A DNA stretch of 64,000 nt from Blastocystis hominis (lineage: Eukaryota > Sar > Bigyra > Opalinata > Blastocystidae), in assembly GCF_000151665.1 (NCBI RefSeq), contig NW_013171865.1, positions 650,001 through 714,000 of the forward strand, written 5' to 3'. A program made the translations under genes and the position numbers. The stretch's first letter is position 1; every line of letters begins with the position of its first letter. The notes beneath the pieces were generated by a model. That model worked only from the letters and a program-made list of their open reading frames with translations. It searched no databases and was not told the origin of the DNA. Positions 1 to 10,615 of the stretch are shown here, piece by piece.

Positions 1-745
1 TCGCGGTTCAGCATGTCGCTCAAGGCGCGCAGAATCAGCGGAATCAGCGTTACGAACTGGATCGTGTCATTCGTTTCCAGCTTCGAGAGGAGGCTGCAGA
101 CCGCGCGGCACGTCTCCACCTGGATCAGCGGCTGCTCGTGCTGCTGTAACGTCTGGTGGAACAGCGCGACGAGACTCGGGATGTCATCGCGGTCCATGGA
201 GGCGAAATAAGGAACGATGTAATGCAGAATCGTCAGGCCGCTCAGCTGCGTCGCGGGATCCAGCGACTGAGAGAGCGATAATAGGATGGGTAACAACTCG
301 GGCCACTGCAAATAGAATAAGAAAAGAGAGACCCACCGTGTTATTTTCGAGGAGATTTAGACCCAGTTCGCCGATGCACTGACAGATCTTTTCGCGAACA
401 TTTAGCTCTTTCTCCGTCTAGACTCAACCGACGACTCCGGACCTACTTCCAGAAGCTGCAGAAGCTCGTTCCGAAAGGAACACTGGAAATTGTGGTCTAA
501 CTTCAGCCAGAGACCTTCTTCCGAAACATTAAGGTTTTGGCGAATCAGAATGCAAGCAAGGTTTCGCACAGATGACAAGGTCGACGTCCGCAACACCTAC
601 AAAGGTAAAAAACGAAAGCAGAAAATACAGATATTAAGGAAATCATGTACTCCTCGGGCTGCTTCTCTAACTCATTTATGACCCTCTCAGCGGCTTCACG
701 TTTTGCATTATCGCCTCCCAAAAGTCTGTGTAGCAAGTTTTCCAT
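1..745 (-). CDS. Importin-5/Kap121-like karyopherin beta (5' part)
   Basis: Nuclear import receptor of the importin-beta superfamily; such proteins bind cargo in the cytoplasm and release it on RanGTP in the nucleus. The N-terminus reads MENLLHRLLGGDNAKREAAE followed by NELEKQPEEY, the typical first HEAT helices of IPO5/Kap121. Exons are 745-629, 596-447, 417-337 and 305 to the edge, separated by introns of 32, 29 and 31 nt (597-628, 418-446, 306-336), each GT...AG. The frame is open across all junctions, and the last exon continues helical HEAT sequence (WPELLPILLSLSQSLDPATQ) to base 1. The C-terminal part is outside the window. A second karyopherin lies only 2.4 kb away on the same strand (3170-6561). 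Confidence 0.85.
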
Positions 746-1008
746 CTCTTGTATTTTTATCTACAAAATAAGCCGATCCACCACAAAAACGAGCGTACCA
801 TGATGCAAGGTTGTGCAATTACTCAATACAGGGAGAAAGGTGCAGAACAAAAGTAATTTTACTGTTTCGGTAGGATCGAATGCACTCAACTCCACCTAGA
901 GCGAAAGTAAATGTTTCTTTTGAAAAACACGTAAAGTCGTCAGAAATGGAAAATAACCGCTCCTCTCGTTTTGAATTCCTCTCTTCCAAAAACATTCCAT
1001 TCTATACC

Positions 1009-2015
1009 ATGGACGCAGAAGTCTTTAAGAAGATCCAACCCAAAGCTTTCTATGGACAGTAAATATTGTTTGCGTGACTTAGTTGCAGATATTTGGAAAA
1101 CGAGGTTCGTCCGGATGGAAGAGGAATTGACGATGCTCGTGGTATTTTGATTTCGTATGGTACGCTTTTCTTGTGTTTGATTTGACGCTAGGTCATATTG
1201 GGACTGCGGATGGATCGAGTCTTGTCCGTATCGGCGAAACGGGAGTGATCTGTGGGTTGAAACTTTCATTCGACCCAGCCAAGGAAAGCTCTGACACAAA
1301 GGGGTCTCTCGGTACTACGTGCTTGTGCGTTTTGTGACATAGATGTAAATATCGTTTTGTCTTCTCTCTGCAATGCGGACTTTTTCTACGGCGAGCAGGA
1401 CAAACAGTCTAAATATTACGCCCAGGTGCTTAAACAAATTTTCCAAAGGTTGAAATCGATCTTCTCGAAGTCACTCCTAGATATGTTCTCGACCTAAATG
1501 AATTGTACAGTGCAGAGGCCAGCACAGTGATCTGCGTCCATGCCAGTATTATCTGCATCGACTACGAAGGCAGTATTTTGGATGCCTGCTGCTTGGCGCT
1601 CCTCTCAGCCTTGCTGACCCTCCGCGTCCCAAAGCTTTCACTCAAAGAAAAGGAGCTTGTTTTCGATTATGGTACGTTCAGCAAGGGTCTATTTTATGCA
1701 GATGCTGCCTATCCGCTCACCATTCTGGATTACCCCGTGGCAGTGACCTTCGGACTCTACAGCGAGTTCGAAGTGATGGATCCGGACGCGTTTGAAGAGG
1801 GTTTGCTGGATGACACAGTTACGGTTGTTCTGGGCGGAAACAACAAAACGATCTCCATTATAAAGCCCGGAGGCAAGCGAATATCGGACTCGCTGGTGAT
1901 GACATTGCGCGGGAAGGCAGCCAAGCGATATGGGACGGTATACGAGTCGGTTGAGAAGTTTAAATGCGATTTGTTAACGAATATGAAAGGAAAGTGCGTT
2001 GTTTGTGCCATATAG
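1009..2015 (+). CDS. Exosome core subunit RRP43/EXOSC8-like (RNase PH fold)
   Basis: Non-catalytic ring subunit of the RNA exosome, which processes and degrades RNA 3' ends. The start MDAEVFKKIQPKAFYGQ, then RPDGR, a GTADGSSLV stretch and the late motif LTILDYPVAVTFGLY followed by MDPDAFEE are characteristic of the RRP43/EXOSC8 branch of the RNase PH family. Introns are 1059-1088, 1160-1191, 1312-1342 and 1449-1480 (30-32 nt); the frame closes exactly. An upstream in-frame ATG (about 880) is possible but less likely. The encoded stop is TAG at 2013-2015, but T at 1995 plus four bases plus TGTTTGTG fits a poly(A)-made TAA after ...MKGK, which would give 287 residues. Confidence 0.85.
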
Positions 2016-2091
2016 TAGTTTGTTGATGTTCAAGAACCACTAAACAGGCGACTCTAAATTTGAGGAAAACCAATAACAACACTGGTTGAGA

Positions 2092-2602
2092 ATGTCCGAA
2101 GCTGCTGTTACTGTCCGCGTGAGAAAGTTCATGAGAAATCCCCTCCTGAAGCGTCGCCAGATGGTTTGTTGTGGAAGAATGGGTCTTAGGTGTAGACCGT
2201 CGAGGTTATTCATCCTAAGCGTGCTTCCGTGTCTAAGGATGAGCTCAAGAGCATCCTTTCCAAGAAGTACAACGTCAAGGACGATAAGTGCATTATCCTC
2301 TTTGGATTCCAAATTGCCTTCGGTGGGGAGTGTCTGAGTGGTTCTGAGAGCTAGGAGGTGGTCGTTCTTCCGGCTTTGCTCTGATCTACGATTCTCTCGA
2401 TGACGTCAAGAAGTTCGAGGCCAAGTACCGCCTGGCCAGAGTACGAGTTGTGTGTGTGTGATTGACCATGTAGTTCGGAATTCAGGAGCACCAGAGACAG
2501 GGACGTAAGATGCTGAAGGAAAAGAAGAACCACCAGAAGAAGATCTGGGGAACGGGTCGTCGTGCTGCTCTTCACAAGGCTAAGAAGGCTCAGGATGATT
2601 AA
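2092..2602 (+). CDS. RPS24: 40S ribosomal protein eS24
   Basis: Structural protein of the small cytosolic ribosomal subunit. After removing introns 2164-2195, 2323-2354 and 2441-2473 (32, 32, 33 nt) the protein is 137 residues and reads [67 protein letters not shown], a standard eS24. The second intron splits a Gly codon inside the conserved FGGG motif. ATG 2092 gives the normal N-terminus; the stop is an encoded TAA. A T-rich, GTTT-containing stretch follows at once, as expected for the 3' end. Confidence 0.95.
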
Positions 2603-2745
2603 ACAAGTTCTTTTGTTTAATATCATCAGTGTGGTTTTCGAATGTTTTTCTGTTTGTTGGAAGCGCGAATTGAAAGGGAAGCGAGACTTTGCAGTTCCCG
2701 CGGTTATTCGACCGAAAAGCATTCCTCCTTTTTCATACATTGAAG

Positions 2746-3139
2746 ATGCTGTTGAGTACTCTTATTCGCTGCGCTCAGAGCTTCTCGTACAGAATATTCC
2801 CTGTGTTTCCGCAGTTGCAGCTCGTTACTCCTGTTTTTCAGCGAATCCCCATTGCCTTGACCAACGGAGGCGAGTCTTCTGAAAGAAGAGATTTGGCAAC
2901 ATGGATTCAGGACAATTTCTTGCAGTTTGCGGTTCCCAAAAAGAGAGTAGGTTTCCAGCGCATTGGTTCTTATATAGTCCTCCATTCACAGAAGAAGACA
3001 GCGCAGAGCCACGAAAAACTTGGAGCCGAAAACCAATATCGTCGTCTGTCCCAAATGCGGCAAGTTCAAGCTGCTTCATCACTTGTGCAATAGCTGTGTG
3101 CTTCATAATCGATATACAGGAGAAACCAGAGAGTATTAG
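2746..3139 (+). CDS. Organellar large-subunit ribosomal protein bL32m
   Basis: Bacterial-type L32 of the ribosome in the mitochondrion-related organelle. One 31-nt intron (2947-2977) lies within the diagnostic motif: ...FAVPKKR | SSIHRRRQRR. The rest carries the zinc ribbon CPKCGK...LCNSC and ends HNRYTGETREY. Total 120 residues, frame exact, encoded TAG. The first ~50 residues (MLLSTLIRCAQSFSYRIF...) are Arg/Ser/aromatic-rich and acid-poor, as in an organellar targeting sequence. Its 3' end is tail-to-tail with the karyopherin on the other strand, 31 bp apart. Confidence 0.9.
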
Positions 3140-3157
3140 TCATTTTGCGTGTTTGAG

Positions 3158-3165
3158 AACAAACA
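3158..3165 (-). promoter_or_regulatory. Poly(A) downstream element TGTTTGTT
   Basis: Perfect TGTTTGTT on the minus strand. Four bases upstream (3166-3169) is a T at 3170 that is codon position 1 after an in-frame CAA of the importin-7-like gene. Cleavage after that T plus adenylation would create the missing TAA stop. Confidence 0.75.
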
Positions 3166-3169
3166 GTCC

Positions 3170-6100
3170 ATTGATTCAACTTCTTCCAAAGATATTCCTG
3201 ATCGTCTCGTGGCAGAGCCTGCAGAACCGAGTCGAGGGACCCTCCGCACTGCTGCACCACCACTGAAATCAAGTCCTGTGTCACCTTCATCATGTCCTTC
3301 ACCTCCGGGATCGGATCCGCCGGCTCGATACTCGCAAGCGACAGCTTGTGATACGCATCGTACTCCACCGCCTTCTACCACTCACTCCTCACCCTCGTCC
3401 CCACATTCAGGAAACTCGCATCTCCAGTAAAGAGATTTTTATTCACGTCCTTCAGCGCGTAGCGCATCACAGCGATGAGTCCCTGTCCCAGCGCCGCGCG
3501 GTTGGCCGCGTAGAATCCCTGCTCGGTCTCCAGCATTTTGACGATGCCGTAAGCCTCGATTTTCTGCACGACTTCGCTCATATCGTTGATTCCATTGCGA
3601 AACAGCACCGAGAAAAACCCGAGGAACACCTGCTCGCCCTTCTGCAGCACCAGCTGCGTCGACGCGGACCGGCCGAACCGGATCGTCAGCCACGCCAAGG
3701 CCAGCAAAATCTGCTCGCGAATCGCCTGCGACGCGCCGCGCTACGACTCAGCCGACTCGGAAATGCCCACCTCCGCGAGAACGGTCAGAATGTTGATCAC
3801 CGCGGGGAGGAAGGGCTCGATGGCCTCCTTCGGGAGCGAGGACACGATCTGCACGAGGAGTTTCAGCCCGTCGAGCCGCGAGGACCGGGCGGAACAGAGT
3901 TTCTGGAAGAGAAGGAAGAGCGTTTTGGTCTCGGCGGGCCCGAACATGGCGGGGAAGCGAAGCAGGAAGACGGTGAGGAGGAAGACGAGCGCGGTCTGGT
4001 AGGATCGCTCCTTCCAGGAGTCCTCGCTCAGCACGATGGAGAGAAGCCAGGCGTTCGACTCGCTCGGCGTCGACCGCGAATAAATGATCTAGGTGAAAAT
4101 GGGGAAACGGGGAAACCAGAGCGAAGAGCTGGAGCACGTAGGGAATGAACTCGACGATTCCGTTGTTGAGATACTAGAAAAGGAGAAACGTGGAAACGGA
4201 GTACCTCGCGGAGATAGGGAGTGAGGTACTGCTCGATGTTGGCGCAGAGATCGGCCTGGGAGCGGCTGATGCGAACGAAGGCGACGAGGGATTCGAAGAG
4301 GTAGTGGATGAAGTAGGGGTTTGGAACCACGTTGGAGATGTAGGAGAGGAGATTGACGAGCCGGTAGAGAATGGTGGTGCAGTAGGGAAGGATCTGGAAG
4401 GGAGGATCGGAGAAAAGGAGAAACGCGATCGTTGAGGAAGAGAACGATGCGAAGGAAAAGCCGAATCGCGTAATGGTCGGTTTGTTTGATCGGGAGTTTG
4501 ATGTCCAGGCAGTACTCCGTGAAGGGAAGCACCGCGCTCTCCACCGCGTTCACGTCGATCTCCGTCTTCTCTACCCATCAAACCCGTCCTTCCAGCCCCA
4601 ACGGCTCTGATACTTCACGAGGATCCGCTCCATCAGAATCAGCCCGAACACCTTCACCGACTCCACCGCCGACGGGATCAACGCGACGCATCGCTGCAGC
4701 ACCGGCAAAACCAGCGCCGTCGGCAGCTGATCCAGGAAGACGCACAGCGTCACGGCAGAATCCGCCTGCACGATCGGCGAGGTGGCGTTCTACGTGAAAC
4801 CCCGCGGGAATCCGTACCATCAGATCGGTCACCGCGATGGACTCGATGAAACTGGCGACCGTGGCGACGTCGTCGACGATTTTGGCGGATTTGAGGATGC
4901 TGGGGAACTGCACGTAGCGGTATTGGAGCAGGTGGTAGGCGCAGTCTTTCTGCATGTCGTTGCCCTTGAGCAATTCCGAGATCTCATTCATCAACATAGG
5001 GATGAACTGCGCGGTGAGTGCTCCATTCCCGCGGTTCTACCGTGTCCGCGTACTGCTTCTTGAGCGAGTTGACGAGATTGGCGACGGCGTAGCGCTGCGA
5101 ATTGGTCCGGAAACCCTCCTCGTAGTTCTTGATGTACGTGGCGGGCTGGGCTTCGAACTGATCCATGATGTCCTCGGTGGCCATGCAGTTGGGAACGATC
5201 ACAACGTGCAGGATTTCGTAGAGCATGTCCGCGGATTGGAAGCTCTCGCGGAACAGATTCTTCGTGCACACCTGGGGATTACACGCGAAGAAAACAAAGA
5301 AGCGTACGATGGAGAAGAACTGCAGGGCGGACACGGCGAGGTATTGGTACTTCAGCGAGGTGTCGGCAGAGCCGAGCGAGGTGAGCAATTTCCAGATAGC
5401 CGTCGAGAAGGATTGGAAGTAGGGAACGAAGAGCTCGGGGTAGAGTTTCACGCAGCTATGCACTCAGAACGTGGAAACGTGGAAACGTGGTGCAGAAATT
5501 GATGACGGAGGCTTTGAGGTTCTCGAAGACGGTGCAAGACGGCGTGTTGGCTGTGGATGAAACGGAAAGAGAGAGAGGAAACAGAAGAGAGGGATGTCGG
5601 TTGTGAGAATGGTGCTGAATAAACCCATCCAAACATCGAGATCGATGCAGGAATAGTTGGTGATCTCCTCCTCCGTGTTGATGTTCTTGGTGACATCCAC
5701 GGAGATCCAGTAGCGACGCACGTTCGCGATTAAGAGAAGGCAATCCAGAACGATTTCGCAGCGATCATAGTCGTCTATTCGTTCAATCCCTTTTTATCCA
5801 CTCATACCGGTCACTTGGGGAAGAAGGGAGGTCAAACTCGACCAGCTGTCAAAGAGGAATTTGTTGAGGTCTTCGATGAAGTGAATCACGACGTTGCCGA
5901 TCTTTTGAGTCAAACCAAAACGGCATGATTACGATGTCATTGTCAGGAACGATCTCCAGCTTGCTGCAGATTCCTTCAATGACGCTCAGGAATCTGTGCA
6001 ATACGTTGATGTCATTTCCATTGCAGCAGGCAACGACGTCTTGCATCATGGACGGCCACTTGATATAGTACTCCTCGAGACCGATTTGCACCAGGCCTAT

Positions 6101-6561
6101 TACTCATTCCAAATAGAATCGGCATACTTTCTACGAGTTGCAGAGCAATCACGTTTTCTATCGTTGCGAGCAATTGCATGCTCGCTTTACGAATTTCAAC
6201 CTTTTCAGCTTCATTTACTGGTTCGTATAGCACGATGGATGGGTTATCTGGGTCTTTTTCGCTGGTTTGAAGACACCAGCGTTTTGTAACGCAATTCTTG
6301 AAATAAATAGCCGCTTGCAGACTATCTGTAAAAAATGGAAATGCTGGAAACTCACCGGCTAGAGAAATCGGCAGAGGTGCATGCTGCCGCCTGGAGCAGA
6401 GTAGACAGAAAGCCATCCATGTTGTAGAATGATTTCAGACGCTGCTCAGCTCCTATTCTTCAAGTCGTTGAAAACCATGCCATAAACTACCTTTCTGCAT
6501 CGTTAATTGATCCCAACGTTCCACAGAGATTGAGAACAAGTTCTAGTTGACTCTGCTCCAT
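3170..6561 (-). CDS. Importin-7/8 (Nmd5/Sxm1)-like karyopherin beta
   Basis: Large HEAT-repeat nuclear transport receptor. The N-terminus is MEQSQLELVLNLCGTL, followed by an IBN_N-type segment with LQAAIYFKNCVTKRW and KVEIRKASMQLLATIENVI. Several hundred residues of HEAT-like helices are spread over all three minus frames between short introns. The C-terminus (EYDAYHKLSL...DSVLQALPRDDQEYLWKKLNQ) resembles the IPO7/IPO8 tail. Many ~30-nt introns interrupt it; I did not fix every junction, and the first splice near 6490-6530 is unresolved. No stop is encoded before the 3' element: the last codons are AAG TTG AAT CAA T, then four bases and TGTTTGTT, so the stop is inferred to be made by polyadenylation at 3170. 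Confidence 0.75.
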
Positions 6562-6837
6562 CCAATGTCTTTTTATCTAAGTGACGATTTGGAGTGGGGG
6601 TCATGCAGAGACTATTGCTTTGTGTTCAGTGGTGTATTAGTGTGCAAGAATGGGTCGTTTCCTTCATTGTTCCGACTTTGTCTATCTCCAATATTCAAAG
6701 CACGAAAAAGCACAAGATGATTCAAGCTATAGTGACAAAATGGAATTTCACGGAGGAATAAATACTCTGTAATAACAGCGAATAAACCTCCGTTTCTCTT
6801 TTATTTTTTGTGAAGTCGATATATCTTTCTAGTTGTG
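6562..6837. other. Divergent intergenic region, 276 bp
   Basis: Lies between the minus-strand importin-7-like start and the plus-strand gene at 6838 and must hold both promoters. A short plus-strand ORF from ATG near 6650 reads about 40 codons but matches nothing I know. No clear TATA box was identified. Confidence 0.4.
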
Positions 6838-9252
6838 ATGAAAAGTGGTTACAAAGAGAGTGCTTTCGCTGAATCACAGAGTGGAACCAGAGAAACGCCT
6901 TCTGTAAAAACAAATAGGAGGCGCCCTCCATTAGACAATAGATCAGCTCGAACAAGTGATTCAATAGCTGGTATGGCAAGTTCTAGGCACGGCTCATCTG
7001 TAGCTACTAGTTCTGAGCAGGGTGTGATTGCTGCTTCCAGTAGGTTTGACGGTTTCGTGTTTAGTATAGGTAAAAAGAGCGTTGCTGTAAACATTTTAAG
7101 GGAGTTGGAGACTCCTGAACTTGATCTTTTACGAAGTGTTATCGCGAAACTTGGCTATTCCACAAAAGTGAATATAGATAAAAAAAGAAATGCGAAGCAA
7201 ATTGTTGTAGAATATTATTCCGTTGTTCCTCAAAATGTGATCACTTCTCTCTGTACTTTGATTACGGGACTCGATACCCTTTATTCGGGTCCTGCAACGA
7301 GGAACAAGCTCAACGATCAGTCTTCGAGTAGTGACGAACCTCTCGATCTGGACCTCCAATCCTCGGAGCCGGCTCTCCATCAGCCGTCCGACACACAAAG
7401 CGGTACTTCGAACCAGGATACCGCCGCCTCTCTCTCCCCTACAAAGATTTTGGAATCAGAAGAAACAGAGAATGGCGTGTTTGAACGCCCGCTCTCTCTC
7501 AAGGGCCAGCGTCATATTTTCCTTTACAAATGCCGCTACAGCAAACTGAAGGCGGTAATCGACTCATGCGGGTGCTGGGACCTGCGAATCTCCTCTCTCG
7601 ACGAGAGATGGCCTTGTTTGCTTGTGTACTGCGCGAAGAGCAAGGATATCTGGCGCAACGCGTTCAAGCGAATCAGCAAGCTCGAGAAGGGCTCTTTTCT
7701 GCGTCGCAAAATCTCCGACAGTCTGCAAAGCGTCGATCTGCAGAAGCTCGAGAGCCTCGTCGAGTACTACGGACAGAAGTACGCCCGCTCGCCCGCTCAT
7801 CCCCTTCTAGAAACGTGTGCGTGTCGCTGTGCGCGCAGCCGCCTTCGTCGCCGGAGAATCCCTCGGTGGGGATCTGCGGGATCGAAGCGAACGTGGACGA
7901 GGTGTACAACATCCTCGTGCAGTACCACCTCGTTCCGGACGACGTCGTGGAGCCTTCTCCCACGCCTCACTTCTCCGCTTCCTCCTCCGCCTCCGACAGA
8001 AGTGTGTGTGGGTGGCCGGACTCCCCGATAGACTTCTACGCGCCGACCGGGAAGTTCTCTCCGTCGCGCTACTACTACTTCCAGCCCGAGGCCGTGTACT
8101 CCTCCTACAAGAACTCGCCCTACCCGCCCTTCCAGCCCGCTCCCTACCCTCCTCAGATGCGGATGGGCGTCGTGCCGGGGGACTACGGAACCATCCTCAG
8201 CAACTCGCCGCTCGACAACTTCCCCTTCGTCCCCGCCAGTCAGAGCGCCGAGCGATCGCGCGACTCGCTCGGCTACGCCGACACCTACCAGTTCAAGATG
8301 GAGGACCGCCACGCCAACCAGTTCTGGCTCGACAACGAGAAATTCTTCCCCGGCTCCTCCACCGGCAGAATCGACGATTTCTTCTCCTTCGTCAGTCCCT
8401 CGCGCGGCGTATTCAGCGAAACGCCCTCGCGGAGCGCCGCCATGAGCGCCGCCCGGAAAGCCGAGGAAGGCTTCGAGCCCGTGCGCAAGGGATTCGCCTT
8501 CTCTCCCTCCAATTTCAACGAGTTCGTTCCCGCGGAAGCCAAGAAGGAGAAGGAGACGGAGAGTCGCTCGCGGCGAGGCAGCGCTGCCGCGGGAATCAGG
8601 CTCTCGACCGGCTCCATGGACTCGATGGCGTCCAAGGGGTCCGTGGGGTCCGTGGGGTCCGTGGGGTCCTCCAAGGGGGCGATGGGGCCCAATGTGCAGA
8701 GTGGGCCCAATACTGGATCGACTATGGGGCCCATTCTTTCAGCCAGCTCCAACTCCAGCAATCCTAATGGCCCTAATGGCTTTAATGGCCCTAATGGCCC
8801 TAATGGCCCTAATGGCTTTAATGGCCCTAATGGCTTTAATGGCCCTAATGGTCCCAATGGCCCCAATGGCTCCTCTCTCTTCGGCATCCCCATGGTCTCG
8901 ACGGGATCCGCGGCGCGGAGCGCGCAGCGGAAGAGCAGCTTGGACAAGACGCACGAGTCGACAGGATCCGCGAGGAGTCGAAAGATGAGCGAAAGCAGCC
9001 GCGACGCGAGCGTTGGAGGGTGCGAGTGGCGTGCGAGCGTGAGGCGTAGAGACGCGACCTTTGGCGGAAATAGCAGCGCAGCGGACGCGTTCGGGTACGC
9101 AGGAATGGGTCTGAACGAACCGATGCGTCACCGTCGACACGACGACAATCTTGAAATGTTCCTAGCTCCCAGCAGATCTCCCGGCTATTTTGAATATGGT
9201 AGGCGGTGCGTGGGGCGGATGAGGACTAGAATGGGGCGATGACGGGTGGTAA
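6838..9252 (+). CDS. Large Ser/Pro/Asn-rich protein with (GPNG) repeats, unknown function
   Basis: No family recognised. Two introns (7779-7810, 32 nt; 9199-9229, 31 nt) give 783 residues, frame exact, TAA stop. The N-terminal third holds two possibly folded blocks (about residues 70-150: FDGFVFSIGKKSVAVNIL...; about 230-330: IFLYKCRYSKLKAVIDSCG...). The rest is low complexity: Tyr/Pro-rich (YPPFQPAPYPP), Ser-rich, then a GSVGSVGS run and a tandem GPNGFNGPNG tract encoded at 8760-8870. The C-terminus is Arg/Ser-rich. The composition suggests a disordered scaffold or RNA-associated protein, but that is inference. A TGTTTGTT lies downstream at about 9330, in the 3' untranslated region. Confidence 0.75.
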
Positions 9253-9351
9253 TCCGTGATGGATGGGTCAGCGAGTCTGCCTTTCTCTTTAGATATTTAT
9301 GTCTATCGCTATTTGTTTCTTCTTCGAAGTGTTTGTTCAATAAACAACGAT

Positions 9352-9385
<34 letters not shown>
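9352..9385. repeat. (AAC)n microsatellite
   Basis: About eleven AAC units between the 3' ends of two convergent genes. Read on the minus strand it is (GTT)n, a GU-rich run just after the TGA of the gene at 9391-10381, so it could stand in for that gene's poly(A) downstream element. Confidence 0.85.
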
Positions 9386-9390
9386 GAGCA

Positions 9391-10381
9391 TCATTCACTT
9401 TGATAAATTACTGTCACTTCTGGAGATTGGCACTCGATTAAGGATAAAGGTTCCATCCATTCCTCATCAAGGTGCATGGAAGTGTATCTCCGGTGATCGC
9501 CCCCCTGCTTGAATCGAGGGGTTCGAGGATGGAGCTTAAGTTTCTCAATTAAGAACACGACATCGGTGGAGAGTGATAGCACCGTGTCCGATTTCTTCAC
9601 TATATCTTTACAACAGTAGATAAACAGAATAAAAACGAGTATATAAAGAAGCCAACAAAAAGTGTCTAGAGATGACGCACCTACCCATCCCCTACATGTA
9701 GAAGAATAAAATAAATCGAGTAGATGTTTGAACCAATTATTTGTTACCTCCGGAAAGTCCAAGGGGACAACTGATCCATAAAGACCTATAGTCACTTTTG
9801 TAGGAACTCGTGGGATGAGAACCATATAGAGAACCCCGAGCGCAGGAAGGCTGCTGATTTCAATAAAAAAGGACGATGTAAAGGGTCTATCCATGAAAGG
9901 TCAGAGATAAAAGACGCACCTAACATGATACAAAGCGGTAAAGGAGGAGTTCACCGCATCTGTGAAAAAAATAGAATAGATATCCTTGGAAGAGTATAGA
10001 TAGCACCATTCTACCATACTTCGTGTAGGATAATACAATTGAGGGAGGTAGATGGCGGTAAAAGTACTAATATCGATATCTCTATCTTCCGAGAGGGTGA
10101 AGTCATCCAGGTATACTACTTCCAGCTGACTAGAATAGAAATTGAAGGATTCCACTTTCCAATGTGAGCATTTGGGTACTAAAAATGAATTCGACATTCT
10201 CAGCTTTACCAATTGTATAATTCTTACACATCTGACCCCGTTGTTCTAAATAAGGCTGACATTTCCGCTCCAGTTTACAGTCAATAACACTATCAAATGA
10301 CAGACACTCACAAATTGCAGTCAGAAATAAAAGACATAGTAAGAGACATGTTACTTTTTCAAAATCAAATGCCTTGTTCAT
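9391..10381 (-). CDS. Type I membrane protein, unknown function
   Basis: No family recognised. ATG at 10381 starts a clear signal peptide (FEKVTCLLLCLLFLTAICEC). A Cys-containing lumenal or extracellular region follows, then one transmembrane helix (FCWLLYILVFILFIYCC) and a cytoplasmic tail ending EVTVIYQSE. Introns of 31 and 33 nt join the three frames (the first begins right after CKNYTI; the second is near 9890-9925); a possible third, 30-nt, in-frame intron precedes the TM. Length is 308 or 298 residues. It ends TGA at 9391-9393. It faces away from the giant surface-protein gene at 10616, sharing a 234-bp AT-rich divergent region. Confidence 0.7.
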
Positions 10382-10615
10382 GAATGCACCGATTTATACT
10401 TTATAGAAAGCGATATCTTTCCCTGCAGTCTCTTATACCCTTTACGATCCTAAAACAATATGGTAGTTTTAATTTATATATATATAGAGAGAGAGTTATA
10501 TATATATATATTTATTATTACCGCGGTTGAATAACCCTTTTTATCTTTTTTTATTTGCTAGTTCTTTGATCGTGAAATAAAGAGAATAAAGACAATTTAT
10601 TGATTTGCCAACTTA
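10382..10615. promoter_or_regulatory. AT-rich divergent promoter region
   Basis: 234 bp between two oppositely transcribed genes that both start with signal peptides. It contains a (TA/GA)n run, about 10476-10512 (tatatatatatagagagaga...tatatatatat). No factor site is recognised; the shared orientation could allow co-regulation. Confidence 0.4.

Noticed and set aside
1426-1448. A 23-nt intron in RRP43
   Set aside because: A 32-nt intron at 1449-1480 gives a better protein (QVLKQIFQRYVLDLNELY) and the typical intron size.
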